In this document: positions 1 through 8,107 of the stretch, piece by piece | How the letters are laid out: every line of letters starts with the position of its first letter | How positions within the stretch are numbered: position 1 is the stretch's first letter | Position numbers and translations under genes: made by a program | Notes under the pieces: model-generated | Databases searched by the model: none | Told to the model about the DNA's origin: nothing | Seen by the model: the letters and a program-made list of their open reading frames with translations, nothing else | DNA from: Planctomycetaceae bacterium | GTDB lineage: Bacteria > Planctomycetota > Planctomycetia > Planctomycetales > Planctomycetaceae | NCBI GenBank assembly: GCA_019636285.1 | Contig: JAHBXV010000033.1 | Span: 1 to 64,000, forward strand | Direction: 5' to 3' | DNA length: 64,000 nt

Positions 1-137
1 GCCGGCGTCACGGTGATCCCGAGAGCGACCAGTTGCAGGAACGCGACGACGGCCCCCGGCCACACACGGAGGGTAACCGGCGAAGTCGTTGGCTGGGGGG
101 AAAACATCGCGGGCTCTTCGGCCAACTCGGACGACAT
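1..137 (-). CDS. N-terminal fragment of a membrane-anchored protein, cut by the window edge
   Basis: Reading the minus strand from an ATG at 137-135 gives an open frame to the left edge: about 21 polar residues (MSSELAEEPAMFSPQPTTSP...) followed by a hydrophobic stretch (VVAFLQLVALGITVTPA) that looks like a first membrane segment. The arrangement, a short acidic/proline-rich lead followed at once by a helix, resembles the N-terminus of planctomycete PQQ-type beta-propeller membrane proteins, but too little is present to name it. The gene diverges from the PLP enzyme at 386, leaving 248 bp of shared upstream DNA in which no clear promoter was recognised. The reading frame is seen directly; the family is a guess. 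Confidence 0.45.
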   Translation of the reverse strand, partial: MSSELAEEPAMFSPQPTTSPVTLRVWPGAVVAFLQLVALGITVTP

Positions 138-385
138 GGTGGGCCCTGTTCTTGGACAGAGTGAACGACGGATTCCGCCGGTCTCGATCAACGGCGTCTT
201 CGGTGATCATATCCGGCCAGCAATCCGATGCACGCACTTCCACGCACCGCACTTGCCTGCGCCCCCGATTCTCCCCCTCGCCGCGTCGCCCCCTCTCCCA
301 CTCGCAGCCATTGCGTCCCTCATAGCGCCCGGCGACAATCGCCACCGCGCTCATTCCCCCGCCGCCTCCCGCCAGGATCCCTCGA

Positions 386-1507
386 ATGTCGACGCCCGCC
401 TTCCAGTTTCCGGACACCAGCGAGCTACTCTCCCCTGCGCTCGTCATCTTCAAGGACCGGGTCGAGCACAACATCCGCGTCATGCTCGACATCGCCAAAG
501 GGGCCAGCCGTCTCCGTCCCCACTGCAAAACGCACAAAATGCCCGAGGTGACGAAGCTGGAACTCGCGGCCGGCATCACCAAGCACAAGGCGGCCACGTT
601 CGGCGAATGCGAAATGCTCGCCGATGCCGGCGTGACCGACATCTTCCTCTCGTACAATCTCGTCGGTCCCAACATCGGCCGCGCGGTCGCCTTTCGCAAG
701 AAGTACCCGCACGTGCTGCTGTGCGTGACGGCCGACGACTTCGACTGTCTTCGCCAGCTCTCCGCCGCGATGGCGGCCGCGGGCCAGTCGATCCAGGTGG
801 CTGTCGATCTCAACATGGGCCTCAACCGCACGGGGATCGAGATCGGCGATCCGGCTTTTGAACTCTATCGGCAAGTGGTCGAGTTGCCCGGCGTGGAACC
901 GGGAGGTTTCCACTGCTACGACGGCCACCTTCAACACCGCGACGTCGCCGAACGAAAAACCGCCGTTTCACCAGTCTGGGAAAAGATTCAGGCGCTCAAG
1001 GGCCGACTCGTGGCCCAGGGTTGGCCAGTGCCTCGAATTGTCGCCGGTGGAACAGGCACGTTCCCCGTTTATGCGGCGTATGACGACCCGCTGATCGAAT
1101 TGGCGGCTGGCACGACGATCTTCCACGATACCGGCTACGGCGACCAGTTTCCCGACATGCCAGCGTTCCAGCATGCGGCGCTGTTGCTCACGCGCGTCAT
1201 CAGCCGACCCGCGCCAGGCTGGATGACCCTCGACGCCGGCAACAAGGCGGTCTCGCCCGATCAGCCCTTCGAGACGCGGGTCCGACTTCTCGCCGATCCC
1301 CAGGCGAAGGTCATTCGCCACAACGAAGAGCACCTCTCGCTCCAATCGTCCGTCGCCGACAACTACAAACCTGGCGACGTCCTGTGGGGCGTCCCCCGGC
1401 ACATCTGCACGACGACGTACCTGTATCCGTGGGTCTATGTGTCGGAGAACGGTCAGGTGACCGGTAAGTGGGAAGTCCGCGCCCGCGACCGCCAGATCAC
1501 GATCTAA
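386..1507 (+). CDS. D-threonine aldolase / D-serine dehydratase-like PLP enzyme (DSD1 family)
   Basis: Fold-type III PLP enzyme of 373 aa, the normal family length. The alanine-racemase-like N-terminal barrel carries the motif RPHCKTHK, in which K48 is by family analogy the PLP lysine; the C-terminal beta domain carries H339-I-C341 (in VPRHICTTTYLYP), matching the His/Cys metal site of D-serine dehydratase and D-threonine aldolase. Expected reaction: metal-assisted cleavage of a beta-hydroxy D-amino acid, either D-threonine to glycine plus acetaldehyde or D-serine to pyruvate plus ammonia; the substrate cannot be decided from sequence. Cytoplasmic, with no signal peptide. The ATG at 386 was chosen because it starts the conserved core; longer frames upstream look like non-coding translation. 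It stands alone and converges on the lipoprotein gene, with a palindromic terminator between them. Confidence 0.9.
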   Translation: MSTPAFQFPDTSELLSPALVIFKDRVEHNIRVMLDIAKGASRLRPHCKTHKMPEVTKLELAAGITKHKAATFGECEMLADAGVTDIFLSYNLVGPNIGRAVAFRKKYPHVLLCVTADDFDCLRQLSAAMAAAGQSIQVAVDLNMGLNRTGIEIGDPAFELYRQVVELPGVEPGGFHCYDGHLQHRDVAERKTAVSPVWEKIQALKGRLVAQGWPVPRIVAGGTGTFPVYAAYDDPLIELAAGTTIFHDTGYGDQFPDMPAFQHAALLLTRVISRPAPGWMTLDAGNKAVSPDQPFETRVRLLADPQAKVIRHNEEHLSLQSSVADNYKPGDVLWGVPRHICTTTYLYPWVYVSENGQVTGKWEVRARDRQITI

Positions 1508-1518
1508 TCAATCACACT

Positions 1519-1605
1519 CATTTCGCCGGGGTCAAGCGGCAGCGCCACCCCCGGCATCTCGCGCAGTCAACAAAAAAAGCCCCCCATGGAACATTGGGGG
1601 GCTTT
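1519..1605. repeat. Dispersed terminator-bearing repeat, copy 1
   Basis: An ~87-bp block shared with 3473-3560. From CATTTCGCCGGGG through a GCCGGGG...CCCCGGC inverted repeat, CATCTCGCGCAGTCAAC and a run of seven A, the two copies are nearly identical; only the terminator loop and a few G residues differ. It lies between convergent genes. Confidence 0.85.
1572..1605 (-). terminator. Intrinsic terminator, usable from both sides
   Basis: An 11-bp stem (AAAGCCCCCCA / TGGGGGGCTTT) with an 8-nt loop. On the minus strand it is followed by seven T, a textbook intrinsic terminator for the lipoprotein gene ending at 1624. Its symmetry lets it also stop the plus-strand PLP enzyme gene. Confidence 0.9.
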
Positions 1606-1623
1606 CGCATTCAGGCGGCGAAC

Positions 1624-2103
1624 TTATTTCGCGGGCGTTTTCTCCGGCTCTTTCGAGCTCAATTCGAGTTTGATCTCGTTCTTACCCTTCACGATTTCGG
1701 CGGTCAGGCCCGACTTGGCGAAATCGGAGTAGTATTCTGGAATCAACGAAACCGAGGCCTGGTTCGCGTTGATGTGCTCCTCGGGCAATCCGGCTCCCCC
1801 TGGAAATGTATGCGCCACGACGATGATCTCGTGCTTGCCGAGCACCGCGCCGTCGCTTTCCTCATAGGTTCCCAGTTGAAAGGTTCCGTCGGCCTCGAGA
1901 TTGGCTTCCGCTGTAGGTCCACCGTTGAGCGGATTAAACAGAACCGAACCAATCGGAAGGGGGTCGCCGTCGTACAGGACGATTCCCGTGACTTTCGCGA
2001 CGGGCATACGATCGCTGTGATCACATCCCGTGAAGCCAATCGCCATGAGAGCGGCGCACAAGGCAGTCGCCGATCGCACCATTCGGCATCTCCTCAAAGA
2101 CAT
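1624..2103 (-). CDS. Small lipoprotein with carboxypeptidase-regulatory-like fold
   Basis: A 159-aa predicted lipoprotein. The start at 2103 (MSLRRCRMVRSATALC) gives a positively charged n-region, a hydrophobic core and a lipobox-like IGFTGC, so the mature protein would begin at the cysteine and be lipid-anchored. The body (VTGIVLYDGDPLPIGSVLF...GTYEESDGAVLGKHEIIV) has the beta-rich pattern of carboxypeptidase-regulatory-like / transthyretin-like domains common in planctomycete lipoproteins. It ends in a Lys/Glu-rich tail. It lies 108 bp downstream of the DUF1559 gene on the same strand, the usual pairing in this phylum, so co-transcription is likely. Precise function is unknown. A longer frame to 2154 exists but would put 17 unlikely residues before the signal sequence. 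Confidence 0.75.
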   Translation of the reverse strand: MSLRRCRMVRSATALCAALMAIGFTGCDHSDRMPVAKVTGIVLYDGDPLPIGSVLFNPLNGGPTAEANLEADGTFQLGTYEESDGAVLGKHEIIVVAHTFPGGAGLPEEHINANQASVSLIPEYYSDFAKSGLTAEIVKGKNEIKLELSSKEPEKTPAK

Positions 2104-2211
2104 TGATGAATTTTGAGTGTCCGCAAGGATCGAACCGCCGATCCTCGCGGACACGGGAGCAGGAATTCGTCAACGGGTGACGTCGTCTGACGATCACCGC
2201 GACAGGTTCCA

Positions 2212-3165
2212 CTAGAACTCGCCTACAACCTCGCCACCGGCACGAGTTCCCAGCGATTTCAGCAGATTGAGGTTCATATTCTCGCTGAGAAAACGAACCG
2301 ATCCATCGGCCAGCAGGAAGTGAGCCCCGCCAACATGGAAACTGGTATACGGCGTGTGATTCGTGCCGAAGCTGCCGCGATAATTGATCGGGAATCGAAT
2401 GTTCTTGCCGTCAATCATCAAGCGCTGCGTGTTCGAGTACCAATAGATTCCCCATGTCCAGGGTTGAATGCCGCCCCAACCCGTCTTGATTGACGAAGAC
2501 CAGCCCTGCGACGACGACGACTCGCCCAGCAGAATCGTGTTTGTCGTTCCATCGGTGACATCTTTCATCGACGTCTTGCTGTGAGGAAAAATCAGGCCCG
2601 TATTGGCCCATTGATAATTGTCGGCATCTGACGGATTGGTGATGTCCTCGTACCGGCCGGCACAGGCACGGTAGTGCAGCGCGCCTTGAGAGACGATCCA
2701 CGGCAGCGTCGCATTCACGATATCGGGGCTTCGATCGCCGAGAGCCGACGACGGACACGAGAATCCGGGGACCGGTCCCCAGATCGGATCGGTCCCATTG
2801 TGTGGAGCCGTGTCAATGCGCCACGGAGCCAGATAGCTGATGGCATTCGGGTACATGGCTTCCATCGCGTTGTAGCGAGTCGCCTGATCCATGTACGGGA
2901 AAACCTTCGGCGCCCAACCCATGTGATAACCGCCGCCGGGATATGTCGGCGTCGGATGGCTACCGTTGGGAAATGTCGTGAAGTTGTCATGGTAGTTGTG
3001 CAGAGCCAGACCGAATTGCTTCAGATTGTTTCGGCACTGGGTCCGGCGGGCCGCCTCGCGTGCCTGTTGAACAGCAGGGAGCAGCAGAGCGATCAGAATC
3101 GCAATGATGGCGATGACGACCAGCAGTTCGATCAGAGTGAAGCCAGAACGGCGACGCCGAGACAT
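2212..3165 (-). CDS. DUF1559 prepilin-like protein
   Basis: 317 aa. The N-terminus [20 protein letters not shown] is a type IV pilin-like signal: basic leader, G/F cleavage site, Glu at +5 and a long hydrophobic helix. This is followed by [18 protein letters not shown] and [14 protein letters not shown], the signature of DUF1559. The C-terminal part has [20 protein letters not shown], the DG motif typical of this family. Planctomycete genomes carry dozens to hundreds of paralogues; they are thought to be surface or pseudopilin-like, with no established role. The ATG at 3165 is preceded by a strong GGAGGA ribosome-binding site. The small lipoprotein downstream is its typical partner. Confidence 0.93.
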   Translation of the reverse strand: MSRRRRSGFTLIELLVVIAIIAILIALLLPAVQQAREAARRTQCRNNLKQFGLALHNYHDNFTTFPNGSHPTPTYPGGGYHMGWAPKVFPYMDQATRYNAMEAMYPNAISYLAPWRIDTAPHNGTDPIWGPVPGFSCPSSALGDRSPDIVNATLPWIVSQGALHYRACAGRYEDITNPSDADNYQWANTGLIFPHSKTSMKDVTDGTTNTILLGESSSSQGWSSSIKTGWGGIQPWTWGIYWYSNTQRLMIDGKNIRFPINYRGSFGTNHTPYTSFHVGGAHFLLADGSVRFLSENMNLNLLKSLGTRAGGEVVGEF

Positions 3166-3472
3166 GACGGATCCTCCAAAAAGGGAAAGGAATCGACGAA
3201 CAAATATTCACAAGATGTCTTGCGCAAATCAAGAACGACTATGCTCAAAAGTGCACTTACCACCCTTGAGTGCCCGCTTCTTGAGCAGAGGCGGCGGCAG
3301 AAATGGGCGGAAATGCGCCGCTTAAGACCTTCCGCACTCAGGTAACCCACAGAAAACCTTGAAAAAAGCCCTGCCGTCGTTCGGTGAAGGCAAACCCTCC
3401 GTGAATGAATCGCGAAGAAGTTCGCAAATCGCGATCCGAACGTTCGGACAATTGAGATCACGTCCGCTTAGC

Positions 3473-3560
3473 CATTTCGCCGGGGGGGTCAAGCGCAGCG
3501 CCACCCCCGGCATCTCGCGCAGTCAACAAAAAAAGCCCCCATGCTTCCATGGAGGGCTTT
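3473..3560. repeat. Dispersed terminator-bearing repeat, copy 2
   Basis: Second copy of the block at 1519-1605, in the same orientation about 1.95 kb away. It has three extra G in the first G run, one base missing in AAGC-GCAGC, and a different terminator loop. It occupies the otherwise empty 413-bp gap 3166-3578 between the DUF1559 gene and the DUF2339 gene; nothing else was recognised in that gap. Confidence 0.85.
3528..3560 (-). terminator. Intrinsic terminator after the DUF2339 gene
   Basis: Stem AAAGCCC-CCATG / CATGG-A-GGGCTTT with a CTTC tetraloop and one bulged base; on the minus strand seven T follow. It lies 18 bp beyond the stop codon of the DUF2339 gene at 3579. Confidence 0.85.
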
Positions 3561-3578
3561 CGGAGTTCTCGGCGCTGT

Positions 3579-6068
3579 TTACGCTTCAATCAGCGTCCGT
3601 AGGCGGCTTTGGTAGCGGCGGTAGAGGAACGATGTGGTCAACAGCGCGATCCCGAGAACGAGGAACGCGATCACGCGGACCAGCGTCGGCAACTGCCACA
3701 AATCGCTGAGATACGCCTTCAGCGTGGTCAGAACCAGCAGCCCCAGTGCCAGCCAGCGGACAACCTGCGATCGACGATAGATGCCCACCGCGAGAGTCGC
3801 GACCGCGTAGCCCGTCCACAGCAGGGTAATCAACAGGCTGGAGACGCTTCGCCAGTCGTGCAGTCGCCCCTGAGCCAACGGTTCTGTGGTCAGCAGTGCA
3901 AAGCCGATCATCCACGCCAGCCCGCCCAACAGACCTACCGGATCATCGGCCGTCCCCCGCGATTCGTCACCCTCCGCCTGCCGTCGCTCGCGATAGAGGA
4001 CAGCGGAGACCATGGCAGCCAACCCGGCCAGCAACATCGCCACCGATTGCGGCTGAATCACGGCCGTGGACGCCAGCCAACCGTTTGGATTGCTGGCAAC
4101 TCCCAGACACCCCGCCACGATGACCGGCACAAGAGCCGCATACAGCAGCCAACTCACCGGTTCGAGAGCTTCCCGACGGACGAACAGCGACCACAGGCTG
4201 AGTGTGAAGGCGAATCCCGTCGTCCAGATCAGGATCGCCGTCACGAACGACGCCGGAGCCCAGCCGAATGCCTCGCCCCACAGCCAGTTCTCGAATAATG
4301 CAAGCGCGAGCCAGCCCAGGACCGCCGCGCGAATCAACCACGCGGCGATGCCTCCGGCCGAGGAATCCAAAAGCGTAATCGCCTCGCCACGCTTCTCGCG
4401 ACGCCGCAAATCCCACGCGAGTCCGCCAATCGCCACGAGATCGAGCACCATCGCCAGCGTCCGACCGTTGACTAGCGATTGCCAGCCGTACCCTCCGGCA
4501 CCGGCGTCGGCAATCAGCGAAGGATACGCATTCGGCGAGCTGAGCGTGTTGAGCACCATCCCGGCAATCAGAAGTTGCACCACCCCCAGCAGCGCCGCCC
4601 CCGCCTGCTGCAAGCGTTCCTTCCGGAAGATCAGCCCCAGTTGGACGAGTACCACGCTCTCGGCCAGCCAGATGATCGCCAGGGAATGACCGCGGAAGTA
4701 AACCGGAACCGACACAGTCACGAGCGCGATGCCAATCCCCACCAGCCCGGCCGTGAGCAGCTTCGCCGCGCGATTCATCTGCCAGACCAGCACCGCCAGG
4801 CCAAAGTAGTATCCGCCAATCGACAGCACGCCGAGCGCCCGTAATTCGTCGTTCCAACCCAACGATAGGATCATGCCCGTCGGGACTGAGGGGATCGTCA
4901 GGATCAAGAACGTCAGGCAGTACAGCAGCGGCGTGACCAGCATCAGGCCAAAGTCTTCGGGTTCGGGATCGACCCGCCGGACGACTGGATACGCGATCGA
5001 CACCAGCGAAAACAGCACGAAGTACAGGCTGATCCACAGCAGCACCTCATCCCGCAGGCCCGACGAGTAAAAGTGCAGCCCCCAGGCGAGCCAGGCGATG
5101 ACGGTCGCCGCGGCGGCCAGGGCATTGAGGCCAGGCCACCGCTTGAGCAAATTCACTCCCAGAACGCCACCGTTGAGAATCAGCAGGTAGGTAAACAGCG
5201 GATTGAGCGGGTTACCCGAGAACGGCAAAAGAACCGGCGTCAGAAAGCCACCGATTAACCCGAGCGCCGCGGCGGTTTGCGAGTTGTGCCAGCAGGCGAA
5301 CGCGAAGCCGAGAATCGTCGTCGCGATCATCCCGGCATACGCGACGTCGTGGGAAACAAGGCCATACCAACTATGGGCCGAAACGCACGTCAGGTACAAG
5401 ACGCCGACAGCCGCCCCGGCGAGGCCCTGCCCGAAGGCCCGATAGTCTTTCCGCATCGCAATCGAGGCGCCGATCATCATCGCGATGCCCGAAATCAGGC
5501 TCAGAATGACCCGCGTCATCGGCCCCAGCCAACCCCGGTCGATCGCGAACTTGATCCCGAAGCCAACGCCGATCACGACGGCAATGGCCCCCAGCCACGT
5601 CAGCCATTTGCCCACGAGCAGCTCTTCCAAAGCGACACCGTCTTCTTGGCGCGATGACGGTGGGAGCTGCGGTTTTTCGCGCAGATCGCTGATTGTCGCC
5701 AGCGCGCTCGGCGCGGTCTGCGGAACTTCTCGGGAACTGGCCGTCCGCGCGGCCAGAATGCGATCCGTGGGCGACTCGTCGGAACGCCCCGCGTCGACCC
5801 ACGGATCGGACTCGGTGAACTCCGTCAGCGCTTCCGCGACCGCGATGGGCTTGGCGGCCATTGGCGGTTCGGAGGGAGCCGCGTCGGCGCCCGGAGATCG
5901 AATCGGCGGCACCGCCGGACTCGAGCCGGCCTTGGCGATCGCGTTCCGCTCCATCCGCCGCAATCGATCGTCCAGATCGCCAATTCGGGAGAAGGCGATC
6001 CCCGTGACGATCGGCGAGACTAAGAACCAAATTCCCGCGAGAATGGCGAGCAGAACGAGGAATTCCAT
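3579..6068 (-). CDS. DUF2339 polytopic membrane protein
   Basis: 829 aa. A single N-terminal helix (FLVLLAILAGIWFLVSPIV) is followed by a roughly 130-residue Pro/Ala/Glu-rich cytoplasmic linker. A long run of hydrophobic helices then begins at VGKWLTWLGAIAVVIGVGFG and continues to the C-terminus (...LVLGIALLTTSFLYRRYQSR), probably more than 20 membrane passes. The conserved VGKWLTWLGA, GQGLAGAAVGVLYL and ALGLIGGFLTPVLL segments identify DUF2339. No enzymatic motif is visible; the function of the family is unknown, though it is sometimes speculated to act in envelope polymer or transport processes. It is monocistronic here, with its own terminator and 93 bp to the next minus-strand gene upstream. 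Confidence 0.88.
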   Translation of the reverse strand: MEFLVLLAILAGIWFLVSPIVTGIAFSRIGDLDDRLRRMERNAIAKAGSSPAVPPIRSPGADAAPSEPPMAAKPIAVAEALTEFTESDPWVDAGRSDESPTDRILAARTASSREVPQTAPSALATISDLREKPQLPPSSRQEDGVALEELLVGKWLTWLGAIAVVIGVGFGIKFAIDRGWLGPMTRVILSLISGIAMMIGASIAMRKDYRAFGQGLAGAAVGVLYLTCVSAHSWYGLVSHDVAYAGMIATTILGFAFACWHNSQTAAALGLIGGFLTPVLLPFSGNPLNPLFTYLLILNGGVLGVNLLKRWPGLNALAAAATVIAWLAWGLHFYSSGLRDEVLLWISLYFVLFSLVSIAYPVVRRVDPEPEDFGLMLVTPLLYCLTFLILTIPSVPTGMILSLGWNDELRALGVLSIGGYYFGLAVLVWQMNRAAKLLTAGLVGIGIALVTVSVPVYFRGHSLAIIWLAESVVLVQLGLIFRKERLQQAGAALLGVVQLLIAGMVLNTLSSPNAYPSLIADAGAGGYGWQSLVNGRTLAMVLDLVAIGGLAWDLRRREKRGEAITLLDSSAGGIAAWLIRAAVLGWLALALFENWLWGEAFGWAPASFVTAILIWTTGFAFTLSLWSLFVRREALEPVSWLLYAALVPVIVAGCLGVASNPNGWLASTAVIQPQSVAMLLAGLAAMVSAVLYRERRQAEGDESRGTADDPVGLLGGLAWMIGFALLTTEPLAQGRLHDWRSVSSLLITLLWTGYAVATLAVGIYRRSQVVRWLALGLLVLTTLKAYLSDLWQLPTLVRVIAFLVLGIALLTTSFLYRRYQSRLRTLIEA

Positions 6069-6161
6069 GGCGAATCATCCCGGAAGCGGCTTAACACCGG
6101 ACACCCTCGCTCGGGGCGAGGGCCGCGTCACGGTATCACGCGCAAATCCGGGAATCTTCGC

Positions 6162-6590
6162 CTAATTCGTCGAATTCGCGGAAACACCGTCCCCATCCGA
6201 CCCGGCTGGCTCGCGCCCCAATCTCAGGTCATAGAGGATGTCAGGCCCACTCTCCGGAACAGCGGGGGGCGGAAGGGACCGCAGGGCATCGGCGATCAGC
6301 CAGCCCCCGATCGGCACCCCCACTCCCGTCGCCAGTAGCCCGGCCCCGACCAGGAGGCGACCGAGCGAAGACGCGCGAGGTGGCGGCTGCTGCACGGTGA
6401 TCGACCCCAGATTGACCACGTCGTCATCCCGTTCCGCCGGCACGCTCAGTCCGTTGAACTTCTCGTGAGCTGCCGCCGCCATCTGTCGCGACTGCCGCAG
6501 GGTCTGACCCAGATCCCCCGTCTGAACCGCCTCCCGCCACAACTGGAGACGACCGTACTTGTCCATCAAGTCGCTCATCCAGGCCGTCAT
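6162..6590 (-). CDS. Hypothetical single-pass membrane protein, possibly the 3' part of a frameshifted gene
   Basis: Frame from ATG 6590, 142 aa. Residues about 10-45 form an amphipathic helix (DKYGRLQLWREAVQTG); there is a hydrophobic segment near 80-105 (LGRLLVGAGLLATGVGVPIG) and an acidic tail. No family was recognised. The first dozen codons of this frame (MTAWMSDLM) coincide with a better-looking frame that starts at 6681 with a strong ribosome-binding site, and joining the two by a +1 shift near 6557 gives a smooth sequence (...YDGLDERLD-DKYGRLQLW...). Either a real gene begins at 6590 by translational coupling, or this is the second half of a shifted gene. It is the last member of the minus-strand protease cassette. 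Confidence 0.5.
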   Translation of the reverse strand: MTAWMSDLMDKYGRLQLWREAVQTGDLGQTLRQSRQMAAAAHEKFNGLSVPAERDDDVVNLGSITVQQPPPRASSLGRLLVGAGLLATGVGVPIGGWLIADALRSLPPPAVPESGPDILYDLRLGREPAGSDGDGVSANSTN

Positions 6591-6681
6591 AGTGCTCTTT
6601 CAGAAGGCGTTCATAAGTCCCGTCGCCGCGCAGCCAGGCCAGTCGCAGCCGCCCAAGATCAGCCAACGTCAGACATCCCAT
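6424..6681 (-). CDS. Short reading frame with strong RBS overlapping the next gene out of frame
   Basis: The ATG at 6681 (MGCLTLADLGRLRLAWLRGD...) is preceded by GAGGAG at ideal 8-nt spacing, so translation very probably starts here. The first ~43 residues look like genuine helical protein (GTYERLLKEHYDGLDERLD). Beyond about 6555 the frame becomes Gly/Ser-rich and looks like shadow translation of the 6162-6590 frame, with the formal stop at 6424. A +1 shift at GAT-G-GAC around 6557 would fuse it to that downstream frame. No homology recognised. The boundaries are formal; the biological product may be 6162-6681 with a shift. Confidence 0.4.
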   Translation of the reverse strand: MGCLTLADLGRLRLAWLRGDGTYERLLKEHYDGLDERLDGQVRSSPVVAGGGSDGGSGSDPAAVATDGGGSSREVQRTERAGGTG

Positions 6682-6752
6682 CGCCCATGCTCCTCGACTG
6701 GCGCGATCCCGACGCTGACTGAGTTGCCAGACCTCGTCACGGCTTGATTTTC

Positions 6753-6919
6753 GTGTGCCACTGGCTTCGCCAGTGCGTCTTAGAATTCCTAACACAACCG
6801 GTTGTGCCTGTTGGAAACCCGCGAAAACCCGGGCAAACGACTCATTGCACAGAGGTTGTGTTAGAGTCTCTTAAGTGGGACCGCCATTATGGGATGCACT
6901 GGCAGAGCCAGTGGCACAC
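6753..6919. repeat. MITE-like palindromic element, longest copy
   Basis: 167 bp bounded by inverted 23-24-bp ends (GTGTGCCACTGGC...), each end itself a palindrome CACTGGC-nnn-GCCAGTG with a few changes. A second inverted pair lies inside: TAACACAACC at 6790-6799 against GGTTGTGTTA at 6854-6863. No coding capacity is credible. Related copies lie at 18158-18232 and 46170-46241. Confidence 0.75.
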
Positions 6920-6946
6920 CCCCAAATCTTTAACCTTGATAGAGCA

Positions 6947-7192
6947 CTACCCCGCTTTGGGCTGACTCGACACCGCGTTCTGCGCCAGGATCTCCCGCGC
7001 GTGCCGGTCGGCCCGCACTTCCTGCATCGCTTGCGCTTCACGAGTTCCCACCTGGTCGATTCCCCGCAGGAACTGCTGCCGCGACATCTCGCTCGCGAAC
7101 GCCAGCCCCTGAGCCATCGCCACGCTGGTCTGCGCGAGCGCCGTCGCCACGCCGCTCGCATTCACCCCATCCACATATTCCGGTGCCGCCAT
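6947..7192 (-). CDS. Small hypothetical helical protein in the protease cassette
   Basis: 81 aa from ATG 7192, preceded by AGGAG with 6-nt spacing; a second ATG at 7198 abuts the AGGAG and is less likely. The protein is Ala/Gln-rich and predicted all-helical (VATALAQTSVAMAQGLAFAS...QEVRADRHAREILAQNAV), with no signal peptide and no cysteines. There is a loose resemblance in composition to small R-body 'killing trait' proteins (RebB), but key positions could not be matched and it is not claimed. It sits 66 bp downstream of the trypsin-like protease gene on the same strand, so it is probably co-transcribed. Confidence 0.5.
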   Translation of the reverse strand: MAAPEYVDGVNASGVATALAQTSVAMAQGLAFASEMSRQQFLRGIDQVGTREAQAMQEVRADRHAREILAQNAVSSQPKAG

Positions 7193-7220
7193 CGTCATCT
7201 CCTGAATTTTGTCTGCTCTT

Positions 7221-7251
7221 ACCAACCACTAACCACCACCCACCAACCACT
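7221..7251. repeat. GGTTGGTGG-type low-complexity repeat (minus orientation)
   Basis: Read on the minus strand this is GTGGTTGGTGGGTGGTGG followed by TTAGTGGTTGGTA; about 29 of 33 positions match 34765-34797 on the plus strand. A shorter related run lies at 23061-23080. All three are intergenic. Confidence 0.6.
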
Positions 7252-7258
7252 TCCCCAA

Positions 7259-8107
7259 TCACTTCTTCCTGAAATCCAACACGATCGGTTGATCGCGCAG
7301 AATCCGGTACTTGCCCTCGTCGATCAGTTCTCCGTTGTGGCGAATCTGCACCCTGACGGCAGCATCCCGCAGCCGCGCGACTTCCTGCTCCAGACTCTTC
7401 ATCCGCCGTGTGACGTCGTCCCGTTCGCCAGACGATGATTCGGGAAGTGAAGCAACAGGCGGTGGACGGGCGGCGGCAATGCTCTCCCAGCCCAGGCGAA
7501 CCCGCAGCCACTCCTGTATGCGAGTCGCGTCCGTCAGATAGCTGTCTTGACCGTCGGTTCCCCAGACGATGCCCAGAATCTCGCCGGTCGCAGGCGAGAC
7601 GATCGGCCCACCCGATTCCCCAGGTTCCGCTCGCACACCAACAAGGCGCTCTCGTTGAAGGTCCAGTTCACCGCGATGATTCCGCCACCCCCGTTGCAAC
7701 GTATACCCGGTGAGAACAGCCGGTCCATCGGTCACATTCCGTGCTAGCCATCCCAACTCAACGGCATCGGGAAACGTGACCGCCACGGCTGCCACATCGA
7801 CATTCGAGCTGACTTCAACAGCCAGCACGCGGCCCGAAAGCCACCGCCCCGATTCCCAGCCGATTTCGACGCTGTCGCAATTCCGCACGACATGCCCGGC
7901 TGTCAGCACGATGGGCGATTCGCCGACCTTCCTTGCTACCACTACTCCCGAGCCGTAGCGAATCTCGGGCGGTCGGCAGCGAACGGCATTGCAGTCGCGA
8001 ACCGTCGCTTTCAGGACCACGGTCGTCGCGGCTTCAGCGGGTGCGGGCACGAGGGCCAGCAGCGTCATCCATCCAATGGTGATCTCGAGAATCCGGCTAA
8101 CCGCCAT
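7259..8107 (-). CDS. Secreted trypsin-like serine protease with C-terminal coiled coil
   Basis: 282 aa. A signal peptide (MAVSRILEITIGWMTLLALVPAPAEA) precedes a chymotrypsin/HtrA-type fold with all three catalytic residues visible: H72 in LTAGHVV, D104 in SSNVDVAAVAV and S165 in GESGGPI. The region around EILGIVWGT is the usual post-serine strand. Residues about 225-250 form a short coiled coil (DDVTRRMKSLEQEVARLRDA), then a beta-like tail. There is no PDZ domain, unlike DegP. The chosen ATG at 8107 overlaps the stop of the upstream YiiX-like gene by 11 bp, giving translational coupling; the frame can be extended to 8149 but this would put extra residues before the signal peptide. Likely acts outside the inner membrane. 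Substrate unknown. Confidence 0.85.
   Translation of the reverse strand: MAVSRILEITIGWMTLLALVPAPAEAATTVVLKATVRDCNAVRCRPPEIRYGSGVVVARKVGESPIVLTAGHVVRNCDSVEIGWESGRWLSGRVLAVEVSSNVDVAAVAVTFPDAVELGWLARNVTDGPAVLTGYTLQRGWRNHRGELDLQRERLVGVRAEPGESGGPIVSPATGEILGIVWGTDGQDSYLTDATRIQEWLRVRLGWESIAAARPPPVASLPESSSGERDDVTRRMKSLEQEVARLRDAAVRVQIRHNGELIDEGKYRILRDQPIVLDFRKK

Noticed and set aside
6947-7192. RebB / R-body 'killing trait' assignment for the small helical protein
   Set aside because: Only compositional resemblance; conserved positions could not be matched and no other reb genes are nearby.
7221-7251. Possible CRISPR or tandem repeat from CCAACCACC units
   Set aside because: Only a single short low-complexity run with irregular units and no spacers.
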